From assembly GCA_040289115.1 (NCBI GenBank), contig PSKS01000040.1, positions 1 to 21,795 of the forward strand: 21,795 nucleotides of DNA, read 5' to 3'. Shown here piece by piece: positions 7,198-15,139 of this stretch; position 1 is the stretch's first letter, and the number at the start of each line of letters is the position of its first letter. The notes beneath the pieces were generated by a model. It saw only the letters and a list, made by a program, of their open reading frames with translations. It was not told the origin of the DNA and did no database searches. A program made the translations under genes and the position numbers. This stretch comes from JAUQQI01 sp040289115 (lineage in GTDB: Bacteria; Chloroflexota; Dehalococcoidia; JAUQQI01).

Positions 7198-8851
7198 CTG
7201 TCCGGAACGAGATCCACCGGCTTGTGGAGGTCGCCTTTGAACGGGCCCAGTCGGCCGGGGAGCTGCCGCCACTGGAACTGCCCGACTTTGCCGTGGAGCG
7301 GCCGGCCCGGCCCGAACACGGCGACTTCGCCGTGAGCCTGGCCCTCCGGCTGGCCCGGCCCGCCTGCCGCCCCTTCGGATCGCCGAGGCGATTAGCCGCC
7401 ACCTGGACCGGCCGGAGTTTCTGGCCCGGGTTGAGGTGGCCCCGCCCGGGTTTATAAACTTCTTCCTCGACGACCGCTGGCTCTGCCGGCAGGTGGATGC
7501 TATTCTGGCCGCCGGACCCGATTACGGGCGGGTTTCCCTGGGGCCGGGCCTCAACATCCAGGTGGAGTTCGTAAGCGCTAACCCGGTGGGGCCCCTGCAC
7601 GTGGGCAACGGCCGGGGGGCGGTTCTGGGCAGCACCCTGGCCAACATCCTGGAGCTGGCGGGCCACCGGGTCACCCGGGAGTATTACATCAACGACGCCG
7701 GTAGCCAGATGGACGCCTTTTACCGGAGCCTCTGGGCTCGCTACCTGCAGGCTCTGGGCCACGAGGCGGAGTTTCCGGCCGACGGCTACCCGGGCCAGTA
7801 CCTGGTGGAGGTCGCCCAGGAGATCGTGGCTGAGCACGGCGACCGCTTCGCCCGGATGCCCGAAGCCAAGGGGCGCCTCGCCCTGGGCAAGCTAGGGGTT
7901 GAAAAGGTGCTGGGACTCATCCGGCGGGACCTGGCCGACCTGAGGGTAAATTTCGACTTCTGGTACTCGGAGCAGTCCCTCTACGACTCGGGCCTCTTTG
8001 ACAAGGTCCTTAAGTTACTGCGGGATCGGGGCTTCGTTGAGGAGCGGGAGGGGGCTCTGTGGTTCGTCTCTACCGCCCTTGGGGAGGACAAGGATAACGT
8101 CCTTATTCGGAGCAACGGCTTGCCCACTTACTTCGCCTCGGACATCGCCTATCATTACGACAAATTCGCCATCCGCAAGTTCGACCGGGTCATCGACATC
8201 TGGGGGGCCGACCATCAGGGCCACGTGCCCAGGATGAAGGCAGCCGTCCAGGCCCTGGGCTTCGACCCGGACCGGCTTGTCGTCATCCTCACCCAGATGG
8301 TCACCCTCAGGCGGGGGGCCGAGGTGGTGCGGCTCTCGAAGCGGACCGGGGAAGTCATCACCCTGCGGGAGGTGATCGACGAGGTTGGCCCTGACGCCTG
8401 CCGCTACTTCTTCCTGAGCAGGTCGGCCGACACCCAGATGGACTTCGACCTGGAATTGGCCAAACAGCAGACCCAGGAAAACCCTGTCTACTACATCCAG
8501 TACGCCCACGCCAGGATCTGCAGCATCCTGCGCAACGCCGCCGAGCGGGGCCTCGACTACGCCGGCGGCGACGTGGGCCACCTGGGACATCCGGCTGAGC
8601 TCAGGCTCATCCGCCGGCTCATTCAGCTGCCCGAGCTGGTGGAGAATGCCGCCCAGACCCTGGAGCCCCACCACTTCCCCCACTACGCCCTTGACCTGGC
8701 CGACGAATTCCACGGCTTTTACGAGCAGTGCCGGGTCATCTCCGAAGATGCCGAGCTCAGTCGGGCCCGGCTCAAGCTGGTGAAAGCAACTCAGACGGTG
8801 CTGGCCAACACCCTGCGGATCATGGGGATCACCGCCCCCGAACGGATGTAA
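7194..8851 (+). CDS. argS: Arginyl-tRNA synthetase, with a one-base frameshift near codon 60
   Basis: ArgS attaches arginine to tRNA-Arg in the cytoplasm. Translation from ATG 7194 (GGAG upstream, 4-bp overlap with the preceding stop) gives a correct ArgS N-terminal domain (RPARPEHGDFAVSLALRLAR) for about 58 codons. The frame then goes wrong at the C-run 7370-7373. The rest of the enzyme continues in the -1 frame (RIAEAISRHLDRPEFLARVE..PGFINFFL), as if one base were missing. With the frame restored the product is about 552 residues, normal for the family. The HIGH-type motif is HVGN (from about residue 136), the KMSKS-type motif is RLSKRTG (Lys about 383), and the DALR anticodon-binding domain closes the protein. 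Read literally, the N-terminal domain is cut off after about 87 codons. A sequencing or assembly error in the C-run is the simplest cause, because the gene is otherwise intact. Confidence 0.92.
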
Positions 8852-8868
8852 GCCCGGGAGGGAGGTTT

Positions 8869-9339
8869 ATGCGGATTGCGGTGAGCACCGACGAGCGGAC
8901 CCACCTGGTCGACGTTCTGCTGGAGGAGCTTAAGCGGCGGGGCCACGAGGTACTCTACTTCGGGCCCGAGCCCGGCCAGGAGGCCGACTGGCCGGAGGTG
9001 ACCCGCCAGGCCGCCGAAGCGGTGGCCCGGGGCGAGGCCGATGAGGCCGTGGTCATGTGCTGGACAGGAACGGGCGCTTCCATCGCCGCTAACAAGGTGC
9101 CGGGCATTCGGGCGGCCCTCTGCCACGATGCCGAAACGGCCCGGGGTGCCCGGGTCTGGAATCACGCCAACGTCCTGGCCCTGAGCCTCAGGTCTACCCC
9201 GGAGGCCATCCTCAAGGAGATTTTGGACGCCTGGTTTAACACCCCGTACGGCGACGACGAGTGGAATCGGCGCCAGATTGAGCGGATTCGGGAGCTGGAG
9301 CGCCGGGCGGCGGAGCTGGCGGCAGGGGGCCGGGCCTAA
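8869..9339 (+). CDS. RpiB/LacA/LacB family sugar-phosphate isomerase
   Basis: The 156-residue product belongs to the family of ribose-5-phosphate isomerase B and galactose-6-phosphate isomerase, which convert aldose to ketose phosphates. The start ATG 8869 has a strong GGGAGGGAGG Shine-Dalgarno, and an in-frame upstream extension into argS is rejected. The core block CWTGTGASIAANKVPGIRAAL and the following HDAETARGARVWNHANVLAL match the family. Two positions differ from canonical RpiB: CGTGIG is CWTGTG, and the early DHAG phosphate-binding motif is replaced by DERTHL. The catalytic Cys is kept. The C-terminal 35 residues form a charged helix (RRQIERIRELERRAAELAA). It probably belongs to a variant subfamily, so ribose-5-phosphate should not be assumed as substrate. 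Confidence 0.85.
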   Translation: MRIAVSTDERTHLVDVLLEELKRRGHEVLYFGPEPGQEADWPEVTRQAAEAVARGEADEAVVMCWTGTGASIAANKVPGIRAALCHDAETARGARVWNHANVLALSLRSTPEAILKEILDAWFNTPYGDDEWNRRQIERIRELERRAAELAAGGRA

Positions 9340-9373
9340 CTTTCGGCCGACCCCGCTCCGGAGGAGGCTGGCA

Positions 9374-9930
9374 ATGGTGGGCGGCGACCTGCGGGCGCTG
9401 GCCGAGCCCGAGGCCACCGCCGATGGCCTTTAGGAGGCCCTAGCCGGGGGCTTTCCCCTGGCCAAACTGGCTCAGGCCGTGGCCTACAGGGCAGCCCTGC
9501 GGGTTGCCCGTTGCCCCACCAGCAACGAGTTCGGCGGCTTCGCCAACGTCGCCGAAGCCCAACCCCCGAGGCGCTCCGGGCCGCCTTTGAAGTCACTCGA
9601 CTGCTCTGTCAACATCCCCGCCACCCAGCTGCCCGAGTCCGGCGGACCGACGGCCCCCTGAGGGACTCCGGCCGAGCTGGAGGTTCGGCCAGACCGCCAG
9701 CAGCAGGTAGACTAGACGGTGGCCTGGTAGGCCAATATCTTTACGGGGCGGCGACCTCCGACGGCTCCAGGCAATGTTGGGGCGCCTGCTCCCGCGGGAA
9801 GGCCGAGTCTTCCACACCATTTAGACGGTGGAGGCAGCCTTGGGGCCGACTCCGACCTAGATGGGCCTACCGGACAGCCCTGCACCTTCACCGGGGGAAA
9901 CTCCTCTACGAGGAGGCCTTAAAAGGGTAG
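9374..9930 (+). pseudogene. Decayed gene: helical domain resembling one found with Rieske-type proteins
   Basis: This roughly 560-base stretch between rpiB and rpoD has no intact gene but holds clear remnants of one. It opens with a good Shine-Dalgarno (GGAGGAGG) and ATG 9374. The order of remnants is: LAKLAQAVAYRAALRVARCP with TSNEFGGFANVAEA (frame of 9374, after a TAG at 9431); PEALRAAFEVTRLLCQHP (frame of 9511); DRQQQVD followed by TAG codons at 9713 and 9728 (frame of 9374 again); GGDLRRLQAMLGRLLPREG and RVFHTI, TAG at 9822, TVEAALG (third frame); and YRTALHLHRGKLLYEEALKG (frame of 9511). At least four frameshifts and several nonsense codons, plus a probable internal deletion, rule out expression. 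From memory the pattern (EFGDW-like block, DRQQQVD, LLRE..FHT.Q..EA, LRLHRGE) matches a helical domain in Rieske-associated proteins; that identity is tentative. Confidence 0.7.
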
Positions 9931-9955
9931 GGCCGGGGCCTAAAAGCCTCGGCCC
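9930..9955. terminator. GC-rich hairpin between the pseudogene and rpoD, probable rpoD terminator
   Basis: A 10-bp stem (GGGCCGGGGC with GCCTCGGCCC, one G-U pair) encloses a 6-nt loop (CTAAAA). It lies 17 bp past the rpoD stop codon. On the minus strand it is followed by a short pyrimidine run ending in TTTT, a weak T-tract suited to terminating rpoD. In the plus direction no T-run follows, so any action on the opposite strand would be poor. Confidence 0.5.
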
Positions 9956-9972
9956 CGCCGGCGAAAGGTCAG

Positions 9973-11610
9973 CTATTCTTCGACGAAGTCTTTGAGGATT
10001 CGGCTGATGAGGGGGTGGCGAAGCTTCCGCAGGGCCTCGCCCTCGATCTGCCGAACCCGCTCCCGGGTCACCCCGATCTCCCGGCCGACTTCCTCCAGGG
10101 TCCGGGCCCGGCCGTCCTCAAGGCCGAACCTGAGCTCCAGGACCCGCCGCTCCCGGTCGGTAAGCTGGCCCAGGGCCCGGTCGATGGCCTCCCTGAGGAG
10201 TTGACGGGTAGCCAGTTCAGTGGGCGGCATGGAGAGGCGGTCCTCGATGAGGTCGCCCAGGACGCTTTCGTCCTCGCCGATGGGGGTCTCCAAGGAGATG
10301 GGCTGCTGAGAAGCCTTGATTATCTCCCGGACCTTGTTGGCGGCCGGCCGCACCTTAAGCTTCAGGTCCCGGGGCAGAGCCTCCGCCCGCTGGAGGACCC
10401 CCGACTGGAGGATGAACCTGCGGCGGACGTCGGTATTGGCCAGGTCCGGGACGCCCCGGCGGGCGCCCCCCCGCTCGGCCGCATACTCGGCCAACCTCCG
10501 CTCCGTCTCCGGGTCGATAAAGCCCATCACCAGGGCGATCTCGGCGGCGCTGGGGTCCCGGCCCAGGAGCTGCACCAGGTGCCTGGTGCTGTGCAGCAGC
10601 CGGGCGATGGTCTCCACCATGTGGACCGGGATGCGGATGGTCCGGGCCTGGTCGGCGATGGCCCGGGTAACGGCCTGCCGAATCCACCAGGTGGCGTAGG
10701 TGCTGAACCGGAAGCCCCGGCGGTAATCGAACTTTTCGACGGCCCGCATCAGGCCGATGTTGCCCTCCTGGATGAGGTCCAGGAAGCTCATGCCCCGACC
10801 CAGGTACTTTTTGGCGACGCTGACCACCAGCCGCAGGTTCGACTCCATCAGCTTCCGGAAGGCCTGGTTTCCGGCCTCCCGAACGGCACTGAAGTGGGCA
10901 GCTAGCCGGTCCCTCTGGTCGCGAAGCAGCGGAGCAACTTCCTCAAAGCTTTTCGGCATTGTTGACATAAGCGATTTGGCGTTTACGTCAGCAATGAGCC
11001 GCTCGAAGATGTCGGCGGGCAGGATACGTCGGGCTACCGACAGGGCCAGAAGCTCGGCTTCCACTTCGGCGGGCTGTTTGCGGACCTTGGAAGCGATGTA
11101 GTTTACCAGGTCGGGAACGAACTCCCCGTCCAGGACGGCGGCAACCCGCTCGTCCCGCATCAGGTCGAGGGGGCCGCGGCCCCGTCGCTCCACCCCCAGG
11201 TAGGAGGCGATAGCAGGGACCAGCTTAAGGCCAGCGACGATATCCCGGTAAAGTTTAAAGGCAATTTCTTCCGGCTCAGGCTCCCGACCGAGCTCAGCTC
11301 GGAGCTCCTCAACCGTTCGGTCAAGGAATCGCTTTTCCTCCAGCTGGCGGGCCAACTCCTTCTCCTGGTCGGCAGTAAGGAGGGGGATCTTGGCGATCTC
11401 CCGCAGGTACATCCGGACGGGGGTATCGATCCCCTCCTCTTCCTCCAGCTCCTCGAGGGCCTTTTCCACCGGCTCCTCGGCCAGCTCCTTGAGGCCAGCT
11501 GTGGCCAGCACCTCCTCGGGCAGACCTTCGGCCTCAAGAAGCGGTAGCACCGAAGCCATTCCCTCCAGGTCCTCGGCCCGGACGGAAACCCGCTCCTTCC
11601 TTTTGGTCAT
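9973..11610 (-). CDS. rpoD: Primary RNA polymerase sigma factor (sigma-70/SigA)
   Basis: This is the housekeeping sigma factor that directs RNA polymerase to -35/-10 promoters such as those seen in this window. I place the start at ATG 11610, which has AAGGTGA upstream; a GTG three codons earlier lacks a Shine-Dalgarno. Numbered from that ATG (545 residues): region 1.2 is near 60-92 (IDTPVRMYLREIAKIPLLTA). Regions 2.1-2.4 are near 252-335 (NLRLVVSVAKKYLGRGMSFL, RFSTYATWWIRQAVTRAI). Region 3.2 is near 436-447 (ISLETPIGED). Region 4.2 is near 504-530 (TLEEVGREIGVTRERVRQIE). There are two unusual insertions. One of about 150 residues separates 1.2 from 2.1, placed like the non-conserved region of E. 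coli sigma-70. One of about 55 residues splits region 3 (near 366-422). There is no complete region 1.1. The gene ends in TAG, so TAG is a normal stop here. Confidence 0.95.
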   Translation of the reverse strand: MTKRKERVSVRAEDLEGMASVLPLLEAEGLPEEVLATAGLKELAEEPVEKALEELEEEEGIDTPVRMYLREIAKIPLLTADQEKELARQLEEKRFLDRTVEELRAELGREPEPEEIAFKLYRDIVAGLKLVPAIASYLGVERRGRGPLDLMRDERVAAVLDGEFVPDLVNYIASKVRKQPAEVEAELLALSVARRILPADIFERLIADVNAKSLMSTMPKSFEEVAPLLRDQRDRLAAHFSAVREAGNQAFRKLMESNLRLVVSVAKKYLGRGMSFLDLIQEGNIGLMRAVEKFDYRRGFRFSTYATWWIRQAVTRAIADQARTIRIPVHMVETIARLLHSTRHLVQLLGRDPSAAEIALVMGFIDPETERRLAEYAAERGGARRGVPDLANTDVRRRFILQSGVLQRAEALPRDLKLKVRPAANKVREIIKASQQPISLETPIGEDESVLGDLIEDRLSMPPTELATRQLLREAIDRALGQLTDRERRVLELRFGLEDGRARTLEEVGREIGVTRERVRQIEGEALRKLRHPLISRILKDFVEE

Positions 11611-11732
11611 CTCATTCACCTTGCAACTTTGGGGTGTTACCCCGCCACCTACTCAGGCCGACTCCACACCCCGGCAAGGCGGGCGGGGGAGCGACCTGGG
11701 GTCCGGTTTAAACGGGGCAGCTCAGCTTACAC

Positions 11733-11765
11733 TATAATAATACACCAAAAGATGCTTGCCAGCAA
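11733..11765. promoter_or_regulatory. Overlapping divergent promoters of chrA and rpoD
   Basis: An AT-rich core, TATAATAATA, stands out in GC-rich surroundings. On the plus strand TATAAT (11733-11738) is a perfect -10 but has only a poor -35; it would start transcription about 6 nt before the chrA ATG at 11752. On the minus strand TATTAT (11742-11737) lies 17 bp after a weak TTGCTG (11765-11760), which would give rpoD a leader of about 120 nt. The two -10 boxes overlap, so transcription in one direction could hinder the other. These assignments rest on sequence match only. Confidence 0.45.
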
Positions 11766-12948
11766 TACCGACCGCCCGCAAAACCCGGGTTTTAATTCCC
11801 TTTTTGCCGACCTTCTCTGGCCTTTTTTAAAGCTTGGCATTTTGGGCTTCGGCGGGCCCGCCGCCCACATCGCCTTGATGGAGGCCGAGTTTGTCGGCCG
11901 CCGGGCCTGGCTTACCCGGACGCAGTTTCTCGACTACCTGGCCGCCTGCAACCTTATTCCCGGCCCCAACTCCACCGAGATGGCCATCTACCTGGGCTAT
12001 CACCGGCGGGGGCGGCTAGGGGCGGTCCTGGCTGGGGTCAGCTTCATCCTGCCGGCCTTCCTGATAGTTTTGGCCATTGCCTGGGCCTACGTCGAGTTCG
12101 GCGCCCTGCCCCAGACCCGGGGCCTGCTGGCCGGGATGAAGCCGGTGATCCTTGCGGTCATTCTAACAGCCGCATTACGGCTCGGACGGTCGGCCATTAC
12201 CGGTCTAGCCACGGCAGCCCTAGCCGCGGCCGTCTTTGGCCTCGCCCTGCTGGCGCCGGTTGACCAGGTCATCTTGATGGTGGGGGCCGGGGCCTTATTG
12301 GCGGTGGGCCGCCGCCTCCGTCCGGCCCTGGCCGCCTTGGTCCCCCCGCTGGCGTTTGGCCTCGGCCCCACCATCCAGGTCGGTCAGACCGGTTTCACCG
12401 GCCCGGTCGAGTTCTTGGTCCGGCTGGGCCTGACCTTTCTCAAGGTCGGGGGACTCCTCTTCGGCAGCGGCTACCTGCTGGTCTCCCTACTTCACCAAGA
12501 GCTGGTCCAGGGCACCGGCTGGCTCACCGAACGGCAGCTCCTGGATGCCATAACGGTCGGCCAAGTAACCCCCGGGCCGGTGTTCACCACGGCCACCTTC
12601 ATCGGGTACGTGTTGGGCGTCCGGTACGGGGTCGGGGTGCCGGGGGCGGTAGTTGCCACCGTGGCCATCTTCGCCCCTGCCTTTGTCCTGGTACTCCTCA
12701 CCGCCCCCTGGGTCCCGAGGCTTCGGCAGGTTCGGGCGCTGACGGATTTTTTAAGCGGCGTCAACGCCGCGGTCGTGGCCCTTATCCTGGCGGTGGTCGT
12801 CCAACTCGCCCCCTCCACCCTGGTAGCCCCCGTAGCCGTCGGCGTCTTTGCGCTGAGCACCGGCCTCCTGCTCTTTACCCGCATCGACCCAACCCTGCTT
12901 ATCTTGGTTAGCGGCATCGCCGGCCTGATTGCCCACGGCGGGGGCTAG
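11752..12948 (+). CDS. chrA: Chromate transporter, two-domain ChrA (CHR family)
   Basis: ChrA is an inner-membrane protein of the chromate ion transporter family that exports chromate; some members act on other oxyanions. The 398-residue product is the long form, with two homologous CHR halves. The N-terminal half has FLKLGILGFGGPAAHIALME and AACNLIPGPNSTEMAIYLGY. The C-terminal half has FLKVGGLLFGSGYLLVSLLH and ITVGQVTPGPVFTTATFIGY. About ten hydrophobic segments are visible. ATG 11752 is chosen because it follows the -10 box directly and starts the family's usual N-terminus. The open frame extends further upstream through the promoter but has no support there. No Shine-Dalgarno is visible, so initiation may be nearly leaderless. 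The stop codon shares CTAG with the convergent exporter gene. Confidence 0.9.
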   Translation: MLASNTDRPQNPGFNSLFADLLWPFLKLGILGFGGPAAHIALMEAEFVGRRAWLTRTQFLDYLAACNLIPGPNSTEMAIYLGYHRRGRLGAVLAGVSFILPAFLIVLAIAWAYVEFGALPQTRGLLAGMKPVILAVILTAALRLGRSAITGLATAALAAAVFGLALLAPVDQVILMVGAGALLAVGRRLRPALAALVPPLAFGLGPTIQVGQTGFTGPVEFLVRLGLTFLKVGGLLFGSGYLLVSLLHQELVQGTGWLTERQLLDAITVGQVTPGPVFTTATFIGYVLGVRYGVGVPGAVVATVAIFAPAFVLVLLTAPWVPRLRQVRALTDFLSGVNAAVVALILAVVVQLAPSTLVAPVAVGVFALSTGLLLFTRIDPTLLILVSGIAGLIAHGGG

Positions 12949-14588
12949 GCCTGAGGGCGAACCGGCTGGCTGTGGGACGACCGTAAGGGTAGCTCCTCCA
13001 AGAAAAGCACCACCACAACCAGCACCAGCAGCACCAGGGCTGCATCCACCCGGAAGGCCAAACGGATGGCATCGGCCAGGGCCAGCCTTAGGGCCCCCAG
13101 GACCGTCTGGACCAGGCCACCGGATTCGGGCCCCAGCTGACCAAGAAGCTGGGCAACCGAGAGCAGCCCCCCGCCCGACTCGAGACCCCGGGCCATCAGG
13201 TTACCGGGGTTGCCCAGGGCATCCAGGAGTTGTCCCGGCAGGGCCCCCATCCGATTCGGGCCGAGGGCGGCCTTGAGATTTTCCGTAAAGGCGGCTGAGA
13301 ACCGGTTGGCCACGATGCTGCCCATAACGGTGGCCCCGCCGGTGGACCGGGCGAAGGACATGAGACCCGTGGCCATCCCGAGCTGGGGATAGGGGACCGC
13401 ATTCTGAACCGCAATGGTGAAGGTCGGCATGGTGGCCCCAAGGCCGATGCCCACGACCAGCATGTAGGGGAGCATCCCCAGGTAGCTGGTACTGGCGTCG
13501 ACGGTGGAAAGCAGGACCATCCCCACCAGGAGGATGAGTAGGGCACCGACGGCCACTGCCCGGTAGCGACCGGTCCGGTAGATGATTTGGCCCGCCGTCG
13601 TGGAGCCAACGATAAACGAAAGCATCATGGGGGTAAGAATGTTGCCGCTGGTGGTGGCCGAGGCCCCGATAACCCCCTGAATAAATAGGGGAATGAAGAG
13701 GATGCTGGCAAACATGACCAGGGAAGTGAAAAACGCTGCCACCAGCCCTACCAGGGCCGCCCGGTTCCGGAAAAATCCGAGGGGCACCAGCGGCTCGGGC
13801 TCCCGGGCCTCGGTCCAGATAAAGGCGGCCGCAAGCCCCAGGCTCAGCCCGAAAAGGCCCAGCTCCTGGGGGGAAGTCCAGGGGTAGGTGGTGCCCCCCC
13901 AGGAGACGGCCAGCATAAAGGGCACTACCGCGGCCGTAAAGAGGGCAGTCCCCAGGTAGTCCACCTGGGGTGGCACGGCCCGACGCACCCGAACGTCGGG
14001 GAAGGCAAACAGCAGAACCCCGAACGCCAGGAGGCCGAGGGGCAGGTTCACGTAGAAGACCCAACGCCAGGAGAGATGGTCAGTAATATATCCGCCGACA
14101 GTGGGCCCGATGATGGAGGAGATGCCGAAAACCGAGGCAAAAATCCCCTGGGCCTGACCCCGCCTGGCCGGGGGGAAGAGGTCGGCGATGACGGTGAAGG
14201 CCACCATCTGCATAACCCCGGCCCCGAGGCCCTGGAGCCCCCGGAAGGCCACCAGGGACGTCATATCCCAGGCCGCGCCGCATAGCCAGGAGGCCACTAA
14301 AAAGATAACGATGCCGGCCAGGTAAAATCGCTTCCGGCCGTAGATATCCGCCAGCCGCCCAACGATGGGGCCGGTAATGGTCGAAGCGATCAGGTAGATA
14401 GTGACCGTCCAGGTGTACTGGCTAAAGCCCCCAAGCTCGGCCACAACCCGGGGCATCGCCGTCCCCACCACCGTCTGGTCCAGGGCCGCCAAAAGCATAG
14501 CCAGCACCAGGCCGGCTATCGTGCCGATGAGCTGAGACCGGTTAAGCTTGGGCGGCTCGACCAGGAGCTGAGTCGCCGGATTAGCCAT
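12945..14588 (-). CDS. DHA2-family major facilitator drug:H+ antiporter (EmrB/QacA type)
   Basis: This 547-residue membrane protein exports drugs or other toxic compounds using the proton gradient. The first transmembrane segment contains LAALDQTVVGTAMPRV, the DHA2 signature with an acidic residue in the membrane. Motif A is GRLADIYGRKRFY, and a motif-C-like GPTVGGYITDHLSWRWVFYV stretch lies in TM5. Hydrophobicity suggests 14 segments, as usual for the group. A long loop between the last two segments (around AALGPNRMGALPGQLLDALG) is also typical. The gene overlaps the PadR regulator by 8 bp and has GGGGGAAG upstream of its ATG, so the two form one operon under PadR control. The substrate is unknown. 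Confidence 0.93.
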   Translation of the reverse strand: MANPATQLLVEPPKLNRSQLIGTIAGLVLAMLLAALDQTVVGTAMPRVVAELGGFSQYTWTVTIYLIASTITGPIVGRLADIYGRKRFYLAGIVIFLVASWLCGAAWDMTSLVAFRGLQGLGAGVMQMVAFTVIADLFPPARRGQAQGIFASVFGISSIIGPTVGGYITDHLSWRWVFYVNLPLGLLAFGVLLFAFPDVRVRRAVPPQVDYLGTALFTAAVVPFMLAVSWGGTTYPWTSPQELGLFGLSLGLAAAFIWTEAREPEPLVPLGFFRNRAALVGLVAAFFTSLVMFASILFIPLFIQGVIGASATTSGNILTPMMLSFIVGSTTAGQIIYRTGRYRAVAVGALLILLVGMVLLSTVDASTSYLGMLPYMLVVGIGLGATMPTFTIAVQNAVPYPQLGMATGLMSFARSTGGATVMGSIVANRFSAAFTENLKAALGPNRMGALPGQLLDALGNPGNLMARGLESGGGLLSVAQLLGQLGPESGGLVQTVLGALRLALADAIRLAFRVDAALVLLVLVVVVLFLEELPLRSSHSQPVRPQA

Positions 14589-15093
14589 CTAAACTTCCCC
14601 CTTCGCTGATGGACCGGATCTGGCGCTGGGCTTCGGCCAGGACGGCCTCCACCTGACGGAGCTTTTCTGACTGGAGGTTTTTCTTGAAATGCTGCCAAAT
14701 CAGGTAGCGGGCAATATCGCGGAGCTGGCGGAGGGCTGGCAGGAGCTCGGGACCGGTTACGGCGGCGCACAGGGCCTGCACCCGCTCCCGAACGGCCGAG
14801 ACGGTCTCTTTATGGTCCTCAAGAAACCTTTGACCGGCGTCGGTCAGGGCATAGACCTTGCGACCGTTCTCCCGGCGCAGGACGATATAGCCGGCGGCCT
14901 CCAGGGCTTGAAGGACGGGGTAAACGGCGCCGGGGCTTGGGAAGTAGAAACCGCCGAACCGCTCCCCCAGGGCTCGGATGATGTCGTAGCCGTGGCGGGG
15001 CCGCTCGGCGAGCAGGTCGAGGATAAGATACTTAAGGCCACCCCGCTCGATGAAACGCTCCCCCACTTCACCGGAAGGGCCGCGTTGAAACAT
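14581..15093 (-). CDS. PadR-family transcriptional regulator
   Basis: This 170-residue regulator has the PadR winged helix near residues 19-90 (KYLILDLLAERPRHGYDIIR, PSPGAVYPVLQALEAAGYIV, ENGRKVYALTDAGQRFL). A C-terminal helical dimerisation part (Vir-C-like) follows. PadR proteins repress a neighbouring detoxification or exporter gene until a ligand binds. The 8-bp overlap with the DHA2 exporter start shows that regulator and exporter are translated from one message. The Shine-Dalgarno before ATG 15093 is weak. A good promoter and an overlapping palindrome sit 27-75 bp upstream, which points to autorepression. Confidence 0.93.
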   Translation of the reverse strand: MFQRGPSGEVGERFIERGGLKYLILDLLAERPRHGYDIIRALGERFGGFYFPSPGAVYPVLQALEAAGYIVLRRENGRKVYALTDAGQRFLEDHKETVSAVRERVQALCAAVTGPELLPALRQLRDIARYLIWQHFKKNLQSEKLRQVEAVLAEAQRQIRSISEGGSLDG

Positions 15094-15119
15094 CGCCTAG
15101 CCTACCGGATAACCCATGC

Positions 15120-15137
15120 GATATATCTCGACATATC
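15120..15137. promoter_or_regulatory. Candidate PadR operator (palindrome)
   Basis: GATATATC-TC-GACATATC is an interrupted inverted repeat with 7 of 8 arm positions matching. It is AT-rich in a GC-rich region. It spans the predicted start of transcription of the padR-exporter operon, just downstream of its -10 box. A dimer bound here would block initiation. Similar ATAT/TCGA-rich palindromes are known for PadR proteins, but the assignment to this PadR is inference. Confidence 0.65.
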
Positions 15138-15139
15138 TT

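Noticed and set aside
9374..9930. Possible reassignment of TAG to a sense codon, since the nonsense codons in the remnant are TAG
   Set aside because: rpoD, chrA and the exporter all end in TAG, and the remnant also needs at least four frameshifts. Ordinary pseudogene decay explains it.
10015..10905. A 296-codon plus-strand open frame opposite rpoD
   Set aside because: It is antisense to conserved sigma regions 2-4; long antisense frames are expected at this GC content.
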